The notes under the pieces: model-generated
Seen by the model: the letters and a program-made list of their open reading frames with translations, nothing else
What the model was told of the DNA's origin: nothing
Databases searched by the model: none
DNA from: Vitellaria paradoxa
Lineage: Eukaryota; Streptophyta; Magnoliopsida; Ericales; Sapotaceae
Direction: 5' to 3'
DNA: 64,000 nucleotides
Assembly: GCA_019916065.1 (NCBI GenBank)
Contig: CM034233.1
Coordinates: 4,529,501-4,593,500 of the forward strand
Made by a program: the position numbers and the translations under genes
Part shown: piece after piece, positions 1 to 12,234 of the stretch
Numbering within the stretch: position 1 is the stretch's first letter
Layout of the letters: each line of letters begins with the position of its first letter

Positions 1-2
1 AC

Positions 3-3000
3 ATCTATGGGGACATTAGGCGTCCTTTGAGGTTATTTGGCAAGGAAAGAACAATTGGACCGTGGAAGAATGTTCCAAGATTCACTCCTTCCTCTGAACA
101 TGAAATGCGGGCCAAATATGACGAGGCTAAGAGCAATTATGGTTATTCTCATCTTCGAGAGAATGTGAAGGTGCTTTACTCAAATTTATGTACTATACTA
201 TTATACCAGTTAGTTTTTTTTAGTGATACATGATGGAGGATATGGTAAGCATTTATTGACTGGGGCATTCACTTATTCTCTTTGTAGTTTTGGATAACTT
301 ATGCTGACATTGTAATGTGTGAACATTGTAGGTAGTTGGTACATGGGATGACCATGATTATGGATTAAATGATGCAGGAAAAGAATTTGGTGAGAAAATT
401 ACAAACCAAAGGCTTATGCTGGATTTTTTGGATGAACCTCAAGATAGCCCACGGTGAGGAAAATTTAAAATCTCAGATTTATTTCCATTTGTTGTGTCTT
501 ATTTTTATAAACAAACTGATTAAGGGTGTTGCAAAATCTTTTTAAGTTATGCAAGCGTGTCCTAATTGGAGAAAAACTAATCTTCTTCACTAACACAAAA
601 AATTGTTGCCAAAAAAAAATATCTATATATAATAATTTCTTTGCTTCAATCCTGCTGCTGAATTTCTTTCCCTGCCAATTGATGCAGGCGCAAGCAGGCT
701 GGTGTTTATGCATCGTACACATTTGGCCCTGTCGGTAGACAAGTCAAGGTATGACATTATTTTACTATTTTAGAAACTTTTCCTGTTGCTTCTTTTCACT
801 TGGAAGTTGAATTGTCTGAGAGATGTGTTCCTCGCCCACCTCAATTAGAAAATTACTATCTGCGCATATAGGCGAGACTTACAAGCATACCTTGTTCTAA
901 TTTGGGTAATAAACTTCTTCAGGTTATTCTCTTGGATACTAGATACCACAGAGACCCTTTGTTTAGTGATGGAACTATTTTGGGAAATTCGCAATGGACA
1001 TGGTTGGAGAAAGAGTTAAATGGTCCTCCATCAGCCATCACTATAATTGGATCTTCAATTCAGGTATTACAAATGTTTAGTGCCTGGTTGTCACAAAGAG
1101 TTTGGTTCACCTGAATCGCCTCCAAGGGGTACATGGCATGCACTTATTGGAGTAAGTGGGCCTATTAATTCCTAATGATAAAGCACATATATATGTGATG
1201 GTATTGCAATCCAATTTAAGAGATACCACAATATGTTTAAGGTGTATCTTTGTTTATGAAACCGGTGTGGAATATCTTGCTCTTGCTTATATCTCTATTG
1301 CCATTTATGCTATTGTAAATTTATGTTTTTACAGCATTTAGGGAACCCTTTTTTTTTGGGGGGGGGGGTGGGATGGGGTGTAAAGTTGTTTACAAGAAAG
1401 AATTTTATTTCTTAGCAATTATCAACTCTGAAATCGTGATGACTTGAACCATGAATTTTCACTTGCATTGTAAGGGTTATCATAACCATTAAGTTTCACT
1501 TGCATCAAAATGTTCATCTTCTCTATCTCAGTCTGTGTCTTTGTAGGCTTTATTTTCACTCAGTTAGCCCCTAGCCCTGGACTATTTCTGTCTTTAAGCG
1601 GTAACGGGTCTTTGTTCCACATGACTATAGGGGATTAGTCGGAATTAGTCCCACTGAAGGTGGGAAAACCTCTAGTTTCCAAAGGAAAAAAAAATTATAT
1701 AAAACCCTTCCCGTTGCCATCACTACTCTGTTCATCACAATCAAATCACTAAGGCCTACTTTTATCATTATTTGATGGGTGGGTCTGGCACTTGAATTCC
1801 CTTTTGGCTTTGCGCTCAGAGTCTGATCTTGTATGTGCAAGGAATTCATTGCATGCCTGAATTACTTGAAATTTTCTATTTGTGTTTGGGTCTTTAATGT
1901 AGAATATAAGAAGTGGGTCTCATCCTGTTCAAAAGAAATGAAATTATTCTGGATTCCCATTAAAAATAAAATAGAAAAATTACATGATGTAGAGGCAATG
2001 AAGAAAGCTGTAATTGTTAATCATTTATTGAGTAGGGTTTTACAGTCAGTCCATGAACCCTAGTTGTCAAATGCATCATTGTGGTGATCTCGCAATGCTT
2101 ATGGTGTGGAGATGATGGGATTGGTCCGTAAATTTTTCTTTCAAGTGTCGCCAAAAAACATAGATACCGGCACATTTTAAAGCATAAAATTTTCAGTTGA
2201 AAATAGTGATCTTTAGTCATCTAATTGATCCAATTTTCCCCCCTTCCTTCTATTATTTCCTTGAACATTTTCCTTGAGAGGATAGAAATCAAATATAAAG
2301 AAGTAAAATTTAGAGATATGGGAGTTGGGAATAATCCACATTTCAAGCAAGTTAGGCTGTGTTTGTTTATAGGAAATGCGAGGGGGATTGGAGAAATTAT
2401 CCATGGTGCCCATTTATATTCTATGTTTGGTTGATTAGATATGCAATTTAAAAGAATCATTTTTTTTTTTTGAAAAAACCTCCTTAGCAAGAGGAGGGTT
2501 AGGCATGGACCCTACCTCTATATTATAATAAGTAATGGAAATACATAAAGGGAGGGGGACCTAAACCTGACCTCTAAAATAAGTGAGGGAAAACAGTAAC
2601 TAAAAGAAAGAACTAGGTGGTGACTCCTATGGGAGGAGTGGGATGCTATGAAGTACGGATATAGATACGGATATGGGTATGGACAAAGGATATGACAATT
2701 TTTAAAAAATGAGAATACGGATATGGCGAAAATACGGTAAAAAAATAAAATAAAATACATATTTTATTTAAAATATTTTTGAAGATAACATCTATATACT
2801 GCCAAACATTATATAAATAAAAATTATATAGCATGAAAAATACTATTCAATTCATAAATTAACATTATTCATACTGAAAACTATCAATATCATTCATACA
2901 CAAAACACAAATATAAACAAGTATTAAAGGTAAATACAATTTGATACATCCCAAAATGAAAAATGTTTTTTCATTTCCTGAATTTGTATTAAGTTATATT

Positions 3001-6000
3001 TTAATTATTTATAGTTTGACCCCTAATTAAATTTTATCATATCAATTTTATCTCTGAATAAAGTTTGAAATATTATGTTTGGACCCCTGCCGTATCTTAA
3101 AAGTATCATTCCCGTATCCTATGCAAATAAAAAATAAAAAATCACACCACGTGGCGTTTTCGATACTTATTCTGGTGTATCCGAGCCGTATTTGTGTCCT
3201 CCAAGTATCCAATACAAGTGCGGCACCTAATTTGAAGTATTTGTGCTTCATAGGTGGGATGCAAATCCCCTCCTCTAGATTTTCTTCCTACCATAGTTTA
3301 AAGGTTCAAAATTTATCTCATGTTAAATCACATCTCTTATCTTATTTCATATCCCAACAAGCAAACACCATAAAAAAATTTGACACAAAAAATTAATCTC
3401 ATATTATATCTAATCCTGTACATTATTCCATTCCTATAATATTACTTATCCTTCAATCTCCAATCCCCCAGTCAAAAATGTAGCCTTAGTTCCTTCCTTT
3501 CGTTGCATCTTTGCTCAAAGGGTTGAAGGTGCATGAAGCTCTTCACAAGAACCAACTTGATCCTCTTTCCCAAGGATCCCAAGTGAGGGAACCCTAGGAG
3601 AGCTGTGAAGCTCTCATGGCCCTTATGTCCTAGGCAATGCATCTGTTACAATGGCTGGGAAAAAGGATCACAATCCTGCAACAATGAGCTAACTCCATAT
3701 AAAGAATTCCTCGTCAAATTTCAATTCTGGCTGCTTGTGGCCTAAATTACTGTCGTATAGCTAGAGCACTTAAACATAAATAGGATCAATCCAGAACTGC
3801 TTGAATTTTTGGTTGGTGTGAAATCTGGGCCGTATAATATTGTTTCAACTAGTGTGAAGCATTCTGCCTGGTGCTGGATATTCCATTGGATTTTAAGAGG
3901 ATACAAAATATGCTAGAAGCAAATGAGTTGTCAACATTGATTTGTCTTACATTTTTATTTGTGAGGATTGAAGCTAGCTAATTTCATTGCTAGGATAGAC
4001 CCAAGCTTCGGTCTCTTGCCTACAATTCATTGATGCTATCTGTTAATACCTTTTTTTTTTTAGTTTTTATTTTATTTTTTTATTTGCTGCATAATGGACT
4101 GAGAGCATTACTTACAGCTGAGCTGTCAGCTTTAGAGTCCTTTCAGTATTTAGTTGCCTGTTTTTTGCTGTGGTGTGTTTGGAATTCAGATTTGTGGAGG
4201 GAAAAGATATTAACGAAAAATTAAATAGAAGATGCTAAATAAATTCATTCATTCCTTTTTTTTTTTTTTGCTGGGTTAGAAAATGAAGAGAAAACGCATG
4301 GATATTTGTAAAAGATGTTTAATTCTTTTATTAAATATAACAAAATGGGTTTATATAAGTGAATTTCATTTCCCTTCACAAATTCAAATAAAGCATTAAT
4401 GCTAGTACCAACAATAGATTGACAGTCAGTAAGCCTCTGATGCAGATCTAACTGTACTTGCCATCCTGTGGTAATTTAAGAGATAATAGACATGCCTTAT
4501 GATCCAGTTTTATATTACATTCACAAAGCTAGTATTTTTTCTGCCTCATTTATTGCTTGGAGTTTTGGAGGTTTGTCTGTCAGTTTTACTTGGATAACAT
4601 GCACTTCTGTTTCTTTCAGGTCATATCAAATCTCTCAGCTACCACTGGTCCTCTGTTTTATACTGAGTCGTGGGGACTTTTCCGAAGAGAGAGGAATCGT
4701 CTTTTTAAGTTGATTGCAGATAGTAAGGTGATACTCTTCTGCTTTCTTTAGTTGAAACTGACTATTTTGAGTTTTGTTTATTTGAACGCACTCATAGCCT
4801 ACATATTTCTTCACATAATCACCGGCACTTTAGGGAAGTTTATTCGTTTATTTTCTTCATTCTGCCTCAAAATAAGTATCAGCTATCTGCCATGCTATAT
4901 GATCAAATTGATTTACTTCTTTACATCCATGTGTACATTTTTCTTTTCTTGCATAGAGGGATGGAGTCTTCTTCATAAGTGGAGATGTTCATTTTGGAGA
5001 AATTACACGATATGACTGTGGTAGTGGATATCCCTTGTATGACATAACCTCAAGTGGGCTTACCCAAGCAGTTGAGAAGGCAGTCCCATCACAGTTAAGT
5101 TTCCTAGTAAGGTTACTAGCATTGTTGACACCAAGTTCTATGAGAGTTATGGACAAAAGCTGTAGATACAGATCATGCACATACGGTATGCTTTTCTCAT
5201 CATTATTTTCCTGCATGCTACTTTGAATTTTGATCTTAAAAGACATATGCATCTTTTTAGGGCAGCCAAATTTTGGAGCGATAGAGATAAATTGGGATGC
5301 TACTCCAGTGAGTTTGAAATTTGAAGTTAGGGATTCAAATGGATTGCCCGTTTTGAGTGTGAATAGCTCATTACCAGAGCTGCAAGCCAGAGGAATTGAC
5401 TCGAAGGCCACCACAAAAGAAGGAGAATTTAGGAGATACTGCTCTCTTGAAGTAAACCTGCCGTGGATTGTTAGATACCGCTTGGTTATTTTCGTCTTTT
5501 GTGCTTTAGCTGGTATGTGATTCTGATTTGGCAGCATTTTTCTAAAGTCTAGAATTGCATGTTGTTTGACATGCTGACTATCTATTTGCTTTATATGAAG
5601 TTTCTATCATCTGAGAGACCTTAAAAAAAAAAAAACTGATAGTTTGAACTAAACAGCATAGTTATGGCATTTGCAAAATCAAGTAAGGGGATATCCATTT
5701 TTTTCTTACCTTGATTTTATGCCACCCTACTTCAAATTGTACTTTTGTCTCTTTTCTTTTTTTCCCTTTTTTCCCCCCTTCCCCATTGGAGTACTAGTAT
5801 ACTCATCTTCTGTTCAGGGATTTCTATATTGTTGTATGGTTGGTGAAGTGCCTCATGTTGGAAAACTAAGTACCAACATAGAGTGTATTCATTTCATATT
5901 TTTCTTACCCAAGTTTCATGGCCTTGCTTCTTTCAATTTGCTTAGTACTCATTTATTTTCCCTCTCCCCTTTTTTTTCTTAATGGAGTATTTGCACGCTC

Positions 6001-6503
6001 ATATGCTGTTTAGGGATTCCAACGTTGTTAGCTTAGTTTTTTTTTTTTTTTTTTTAAATATACTTTATTTACTTTCTTTGATTTTTGGTTAAAAAAAAAG
6101 GTCAAAACAATAACTCCAACCGCAAACAACCCCCCGTGCACACGCCTCCCCGGGGGGGGGGGGGGAGAAGGTAAAAATAGATTTTGGTTGAAAAATTTTG
6201 CTGACTTGTCTTCTTTCCTTTGAAAAATGGTTCAGCCATTGCCACTACCTTTTATGCTTCAGTTCATACGATATATACGAGTTAACTGCCTTGTATAGCT
6301 TTCGTGCTTTATGAATTCACTTCTCTAGCATGTAGTGTGTTTCACAGTATGTATTTGCTACTTTTCATGTTTGTGATTCCTAATTATGGTGCTTCAATTC
6401 GTTGTGTGTGTTTGCGGCAGTGTCACTTCTTGCGCTGATGGGTCTCATCTACACGGTTACATCAGTCTGCGTGCTTTGCCTCCGCAAAAGCAAGGTTGAT
6501 TAA
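3..6503 (+). CDS. PhoD-like metallophosphatase, C-terminal membrane-anchored, 5'-partial
   Basis: Eight exons can be joined in phase: 3-170, 332-453, 688-748, 923-1063, 4620-4727, 4957-5185, 5261-5512 and 6421-6503. They give 387 residues with the N-terminus off the window. All introns are GT-AG. Metal-site motifs of the alkaline-phosphatase-D/PhoD superfamily are visible: TWDDHDYG in exon 2 and SGDVHFGE in exon 6. LLDTRYHRD, just after the third junction, is also typical. The last two exons encode a hydrophobic stretch followed by CLRKSKVD and the stop, which suggests a C-terminal transmembrane anchor. The family hydrolyses phosphomonoesters or diesters; the plant members' substrates are poorly defined, so the substrate here is unknown. 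The fourth intron is unusually long (3556 bp) and holds transposons. Exon phases all close, so the gene looks functional. Confidence 0.9.
2355..3485. mobile_element. PIF/Harbinger-like non-autonomous element in intron 4 of the PhoD-like gene
   Basis: The left end reads GGCTGTGTTTG and the right end is its imperfect inverse (CAAAAATGTAGCC). The trinucleotide TTA flanks both sides (2352-2354 and 3486-3488). A TTA target-site duplication with a GGC-starting terminal inverted repeat is typical of PIF/Harbinger (Tourist-type) elements. No transposase reading frame is visible. A second element (2646-3253) is inserted inside it, so the original was about 520 bp. The match at the ends is short, so the family call is an inference. 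Confidence 0.5.
2646..3253. mobile_element. hAT-type non-autonomous element nested in the 2355-3485 element
   Basis: The 608-bp segment starts CTATGAAGTACGGATAT and ends GTATTTGTGCTTCATAG, an inverted-repeat pair. The perfect 8-bp direct repeat GTGGGATG flanks it at 2638-2645 and 3254-3261. An 8-bp duplication is the hallmark of hAT insertions. Both ends carry repeated 'gtatcc/ggatac'-like motifs, as is common in plant hAT-like repeats whose ends read 'tatgaagcacgg'. There is no long reading frame. Removing it and one GTGGGATG restores a continuous host sequence. Confidence 0.75.
3489..4619. other. Rest of intron 4, no further feature
   Basis: Unique-looking, moderately AT-rich intron sequence with T-runs at 4051-4081 and about 4256-4270. 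No reading frame with recognisable homology was seen. Confidence 0.5.
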
Positions 6504-7293
6504 CCAAGTGAATTAAGCTGACTTTTACAACTGTGTGTACAGAATTAGTCATTGTGGAGGTAAAGAGATCCAATGTATTTCAGAGATATAGATGCCTTCG
6601 AAAGTAATTCACGGAATCACAGATACTGTAGATGCATCAAATTGTTTTTGATGAACTGTATCCTTGTTCATTTTTAGTAATAATGAATAAATGATCAAAT
6701 TTTCCTTACCTTTTCCCTCTGGTTGATGAGCTAGATTATTTGCAGGAGTAGGATCTTAATAGCATTGGAGTTGTGAGCAGCATTGAGCTTTTTTGCTGGG
6801 AACATGTAATGTACCGGCAATGGATTTTTGAACATTCTCAGGAGGGATTTGATTTGGATACAAATAGCAAGTCAATTGTAGTCAGAAATTACCAGCGTTC
6901 TCATTCCTCCGTTTCCTGTACTGGCCCGTAATAGACACAGAGACGACCTTCATAGTTTTCTGATAAAAGCGTGCGAAACGCAGCTAAATATGGAACAGGA
7001 CCCGATGTTGAATTTTAGCTTTTGGATATGTAAACGTCTATCCAACAGTCAGCATTACAATACTTGGATAATTATATTTTACATTTTTTAGTGTTTGATT
7101 CAAAAATACAAGATCCTTTGTTAGTTTAAAAGCTAACAAATAGCTCATTCGTAATTTGGACTAATGTGAAAGTTTAACTAAATTTCTTAAATTTAATTAG
7201 ATTTGTGCCTCAAAATAAAAAAATAATTAAGGGTTTTTTTTAACAAAAATTAATAAACAAAAATATATTTTTATTTATTTTTATGTTAGATTG

Positions 7294-7340
<47 letters not shown>

Positions 7341-7797
7341 AGAGATTCAATTTGCCTTAATTTTTTAAACAATGTATTTTTGACTATCACATATAAACTT
7401 ATATAAAATATGTGACACAAATTGATTTAAATTTAATATTTTTTTAATAATTTCATCACTTTAGTCCAAATTATGGAAGGATCATGTGTGTATTGATTTT
7501 TACACTAGAAGGCAATCATATGTTTTTAGTTTAAGCCATGAGAAGGTAAAGTTTAATTATTTTTAAAATATTTTAAAATATTGAATGAACTGAATTCAAG
7601 GATTGAAATATAACTACAACTTCTGAATTGTATTGCAATTTCAGATTGCTAAATATCAACATGAAAAGGTTTACGAACAATTATACAGCCATAATTGTTC
7701 AATTTAAATAGTTGATGTATGCTCAAATTAGATAATGGCAAATGCTTACATGTTAAGAAGCATTTATTACCTTAATTTTTACTCCTAAACACATTCT
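6504..7797. other. 3' flank of the PhoD-like gene with a TA microsatellite
   Basis: After the 3' UTR the sequence becomes AT-rich and non-coding. It includes a perfect TA dinucleotide tract at about 7297-7337. No gene was found before the left end of the Mutator-like element. Confidence 0.6.
6686..6691 (+). terminator. Candidate polyadenylation signal of the PhoD-like gene
   Basis: A canonical AATAAA lies 183 bases after the stop codon at 6501-6503, in an AT-rich 3' region. It is the first perfect hexamer found downstream and a plausible 3'-end signal. No transcript data are available here. Confidence 0.45.
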
Positions 7798-7799
7798 TT

Positions 7800-7910
7800 G
7801 GGTTTTTTATTTTAGTATATATAATAATTCAACAATATATTAAAATAGGATGGAATCGAACTATATACAAAAAAGTCGTGTGGTTGTTGTCAGTGCCACT
7901 GATGACATCC
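7800..7910. repeat. Left terminal inverted repeat of the Mutator-like element
   Basis: Begins GGGTTTTTTATTTTAG and continues through the conserved GGATGGAATCGAACTATATA core. The subterminal motif GTCAGTGCCACTGATGACA (about 7890-7908) follows. The right end carries the same blocks in reverse. Confidence 0.7.
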
Positions 7911-8353
7911 TACTGCACCAGATCCTTTTATAGTTTGTTTGCTCCTTCCTCTAATTTCGAACAACAACACAACAACCTCTCAATTTCAAACCAACTACCT
8001 CCAAATAGTAACACAGCAACCTTGTTAACTCAAAAACAAATGAAAAAATTCTAAGTATAAATAATTAAGAACAATTAATTATTAATCAAAAAAATGTAAG
8101 TTAAATATTTGCTAACTTCTAAATTAAAGAACAAAGTAAAAAATGATTAAAGTAAATCAAAACTTAATTAAAATAAAGTCTAAATGGTTACACCTCCAAT
8201 CTAATCCATCGCTTAAGTTTAAACCCATACGAAACATGTTTTTGTTTACATATTCCAAATGAAAAATGTAATAAGAGTATAGAAGAAAAAAAATGAAGTG
8301 GATCACTCCGTGCCACGGCATGGCCTCTTCCGTGCACAGCGTGGTTGGTCTGG

Positions 8354-10790
8354 CTACATAGGCACATTGTCAGCTATGTCCACTAATGCCAATGGTGCCT
8401 CTTTCACACGTGACTCCCTAGCCAGTGCATCCTCAACATGTGTCTCTATCGTTGCTGATGCTGGTGCGTCATTCACACCTGTCTCCCTTACTGGTGGCTT
8501 ATGTACATGTGGCTCGTCCGCTCCAACTATAGGCAACACCAGAGGAATGTGTGTTGATGATGACGTGCTTGTTCCTTGCGCTTTGGGTCGTCGTGTGTAA
8601 GTTTTAAGTGGTGCCTGGGGGGTCGACATGGATAGTCCTGTATCAAATGTAGCAGCAGGTGATCTGGATGTTAGGGACGTAAAGACTGGCTTTATGCTTA
8701 AAATCCCAGACCAGAAGTCGTCCATGTCCACTGATAGTGAAGCACATGCCTCTGTCGCCGGTAGTAGGGTCTGTAGCTCATTAGTCTACTGCTCGGCACT
8801 TGGCGCTGAGGTGGAGACTAAGGCTGTGGAGCTGCTCGGCAGGTTTGACTCGGGCATACGTGGTGGGGGTAGGTCATCTTAGGGCTCGGGGCCATATACA
8901 TTTGGATGCCTCTGTGCTCATCTATCGACAGTCCATAATTTGCTGGGACGCGATGGTCAGGCATAAAAAGATGAGCCTGCTTGAGTAGTGGACATAAGTG
9001 TATGCAGTCTCTCTATGGTCAATCACCATGATTACTAGTTCTACCTAATGAATGCTCTGTTGTAACACCTGTAGATAATCGGATTGATCCACACCATCGA
9101 CGACTATAACCGCAACTCGATGCATGCTCACAATAGTGTTAACCTGCATTGGGATTAATGAAATTAAATGCAAAACTAACAAACAAAACATATGCTATTG
9201 AAATATATATATGAGTAAAACACTATACCAGGATCGAAATATCAGCTACCAATGGTTGAGACCTAATAGGTGGCACATGTGAGGGTGACACATTGTGACT
9301 CCAGGTGATATGACAATACTAGTCATTGTATGGGTCATCGTATGGGAGATGCATGGTGAAAACTGGACTCTGGATGACTGGCTCCCGTCATTTGCCCAAC
9401 TCTTTCATGTACCATTGATGGTACTGCAGCTAGTTCATCTTCCCTGTCCACACCTCATAAGGTCGTGCAGTTGGGCATCCGTGTCGGAGTCAGGCGGGAT
9501 CACCTGATGAAGGCTCAACTGCCTCATAACACATCCTGGGAAGTAGAACTCGACAACCTCATAACAAATAAGTAGACATGTCGAGCACCACACTGCCTTC
9601 CCAACTCGACAGTATAGAGGAAGTGCCTTTAGAACTGACTCTAGATATGGACACTATTTCATCTGGTCCTCTCTCATGAGCATCAGCTAGTCTCTGCAGT
9701 CCTTCAATGGCCTAGCAAAGTTGACTGCCAGCTCTCTCTTCCATCTGCATTCCCATAGATATGCAGGAAGGCCAGACTCTACTAGTATAGGAATAGGTGG
9801 GAGAGGTGGTCGTGTAATGACTGGCCGAAACTGTGTTAGTCTCTCCCATGTCCAAACCTATCATAAGAAAGGATAAATTACATTAAAATTACATGATAAC
9901 GTAAATGTAATAACATCTTATAATAAATATATAAATACAACAGCTTTTGTACCTGAAGTATGGCAATCGATTCTATCATCTCCACCATGCGTTTCGAGGA
10001 AGCTGAGCACATCTCCTTGTATAACTAGGCTGGAGCAGTTGTTCCCCAAGTTAGTTTGCGGCATACATCCAAGTCACAAAGCAAAGTCAAGTAATATAGC
10101 TTCACCAAGTTACTGGAGTGGTCTGGCAGTAACTGTAACCTAATGATGGTAAGCATCAGTGCTCAGGCATGGCACTATATGTCCCTATCTGTAGCCCCTT
10201 CTAGTAATACTAGAAAATGGCCCGTGAGCCGCATAATCTTCAACCGACCGTTCTTGAAGTCTGTCGGATCTGGGGTCCTACTTAACAACTCCTGGTATAG
10301 TGCCCAACGTCTTGCCAGTCCATGCTGCTCATCTGTCCTCATGACGGGCTCCTTATCAACCTATAGGCCTGAAATGATCTCGATATCCTGTAGCGTAATA
10401 GTAACCTCGTCGAAGCAAAAGTGGAAGGTATGCGTCTCCTGTTTCTATCGTTCCATCAATAAAGTGGTCATTGGCCAGTAGAGGTGAAGAGCTCCTAGCC
10501 AGTATATCTCGTAGAATCTGACCCTATGTAGCTGCCGTAAGATATGGGGTTATTGAAGTAGATACAACATATAGCGAATAGCATTCTGTGTAGATCGATA
10601 GTGTATGATCTCCTCGAACTGCATATAACACCAATAAAATGATAATAGGTATTAATAAGTAAATAATACTTAAAATAATAGCATAAGTATGACATTATAA
10701 TTACTAAATTTAATATATGTACCCTAACAAAGTGCTCTCAAATATTAGTCGATCGATGCTCATCCTGGAAGTGGAGTACACGGGCATCTA
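8354..10790 (-). pseudogene. Plant mobile domain (PMD) gene relic inside the MULE
   Basis: On the minus strand, pieces of a plant mobile domain protein ('phosphatase 7 long form'-type) are readable in order. The first is LHFQDEHRS at about 10750-10780, then QETHTFHFCFDEVTITLQDI at about 10390-10450. FYFPGCVMRQLSLHQVIPPD follows near 9500-9550. Last is a low-complexity C-terminal region (TYTRRPKAQGTSTSSSTH) near 8560-8610. Stop codons interrupt the frame (after ISGL and after HRSTNI), so no full protein can be made. PMD genes are known passengers of Mutator-like and LTR elements in plants. The N-terminal side is cut by the LTR fragment that begins at 10796. Confidence 0.75.
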
Positions 10791-10795
10791 ATTAA

Positions 10796-11590
10796 TGTGA
10801 ACCCTTGGTTGAACGCCTCAAACCCAAGATCAATTGAATCAAAACCCAGGAAAGCTAATACCAGGATCAAAGAATGTAGAACCAAGACCTGTTGATTTCT
10901 TGAATTAAGAACCTTGGATTGAAGATAGAAGAACGCCACAAGAACGAATTCTTGATAAATTCAGAAGTTCTTTGAAGAACAAGAGGAAAACACACCTCAC
11001 ATTAATGCAAAAATAATACTCTAATCTCTTATTGATGGTTCAATCCCAAATTTATAAGTGTTCACAAAGAAAATTAGGCCTAATTAAATAATTAGCCTTA
11101 ATTAAATAGCCCAAATCTGTCCTAATGATTAGTCACACCCATGGGCCATTTTAATTAACAAAGTTTGGCCCAAAAACATTAAAACAATGACACAAACCCA
11201 AATCCTATTTAAAACATAACTTTAAAAACCTAAGCTTAAAACCCAAAGTAAGTTTTAAAGCCAACATGTCTTAAACATAAAATAAAACCCAAAACGTAAT
11301 TAAAACACTCTTTAAAAGCCCAATTAGCCTATTCAATTAGTGGTCTAGGCTACCCTTCTTGACTTGGATCACATGCACAAATCTTAGTTCCTTTTCTTTC
11401 AAGCCCAACTAAATATTGTCTTATTTGTTACATTTAAAGCCTCATCCAACGTAACTTGAATAAGCCCAAGCATTGCTTCCTCTCTATCTCTGGTTATTGG
11501 CCCATTCGGAACATGTAATAAATCTTTGGCACTTGGTCTTCCTTGGTACTCATCACTAATGGCTTAGGATCCAACATATGTCGTCGAAAA
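10796..11590 (-). mobile_element. Ty3/gypsy-like retrotransposon fragment (pol 3' end plus LTR), nested
   Basis: Read on the minus strand from about 11565, a short frame contains LLHVPNGPITRDREEAMLGL and ends at a stop about 150 bases on. This resembles the 'GPITR/GPMTRARAK' tail that ends many plant gypsy polyproteins just before the 3' LTR. An LTR-like region follows with a TATA-type CTTATAAATTTGGG. It ends ...GGGTTCACA, the reverse complement of the TGTGAACCC at 10796. There is no second LTR or upstream pol, so this is a truncated insertion. It separates the PMD relic from the rest of the MULE. Confidence 0.55.
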
Positions 11591-12234
11591 GACATCTCAC
11601 TGTACAAACCACATAAACGTTCACAATTTGTAATTACCAGCACATTAATAAGTAAAAAAACTAATAAATGGATAACAATTCAATGCAAGCAAGGTAGAAA
11701 ATTTTATTTATCAATTAAACATAGTAACTTCTTTTTACATGATTTCATTGAAAAGTTTAATAAGTGTATTTCAATAGGTGTAAACAAACAAATTGGCTAT
11801 GAACATGAAAATTTATTTTATTTCATTTTATTACTTAGTAAATTAAAATTAAAAGATAAACTAAATATAGTTTTTTAAAATATCTATATAATAAAATGGT
11901 TTGGGCATCTTTAATTTTACCATATTTTAAGGGTAGAGATCATATGTAAATTAAAACTACTAACTTAAATTCTGCCTAATTGTGATTTCTATGAAGTTGA
12001 ATATTTCAAATTAAAGTATTATAATTTGTATTTTCTTTTGTGGTGCTTATCAAAAATTAATTAGAGAGAAAGATATCAAAACACATGTACTAATTATTAA
12101 GACCTAAAGATATCAATATAATACTCTTTCATTACTATAAAACTGAAAATGTTATATTATTGATAGAACTTGTAACTTCAGTAATTATAATTACAATCTA
12201 CAGTATTCAAAATGTATTAGTTTAAAAACCTAGT
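11591..12234. other. AT-rich spacer between the retro-fragment and the transposase relic
   Basis: Non-coding in appearance. An open frame at 11543-11878 (+) has lysine/isoleucine/asparagine-rich AT-driven composition and no recognisable family, so it is not called a gene. Confidence 0.5.

Noticed and set aside
1064..1341. Possible retained or extra exon after exon 4 of the PhoD-like gene
   Set aside because: The frame stops soon after the donor GTATTAC, and the conserved sequence resumes cleanly at 4620.
6150..6170. G homopolymers (also about 24719-24735) as structured elements
   Set aside because: Simple mononucleotide runs in introns; no G-quadruplex spacing or other supporting feature.
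8298..8600. 100-codon plus-strand frame in the MULE
   Set aside because: Opposite strand of the PMD C-terminal low-complexity region; the PMD reading on the minus strand explains it.
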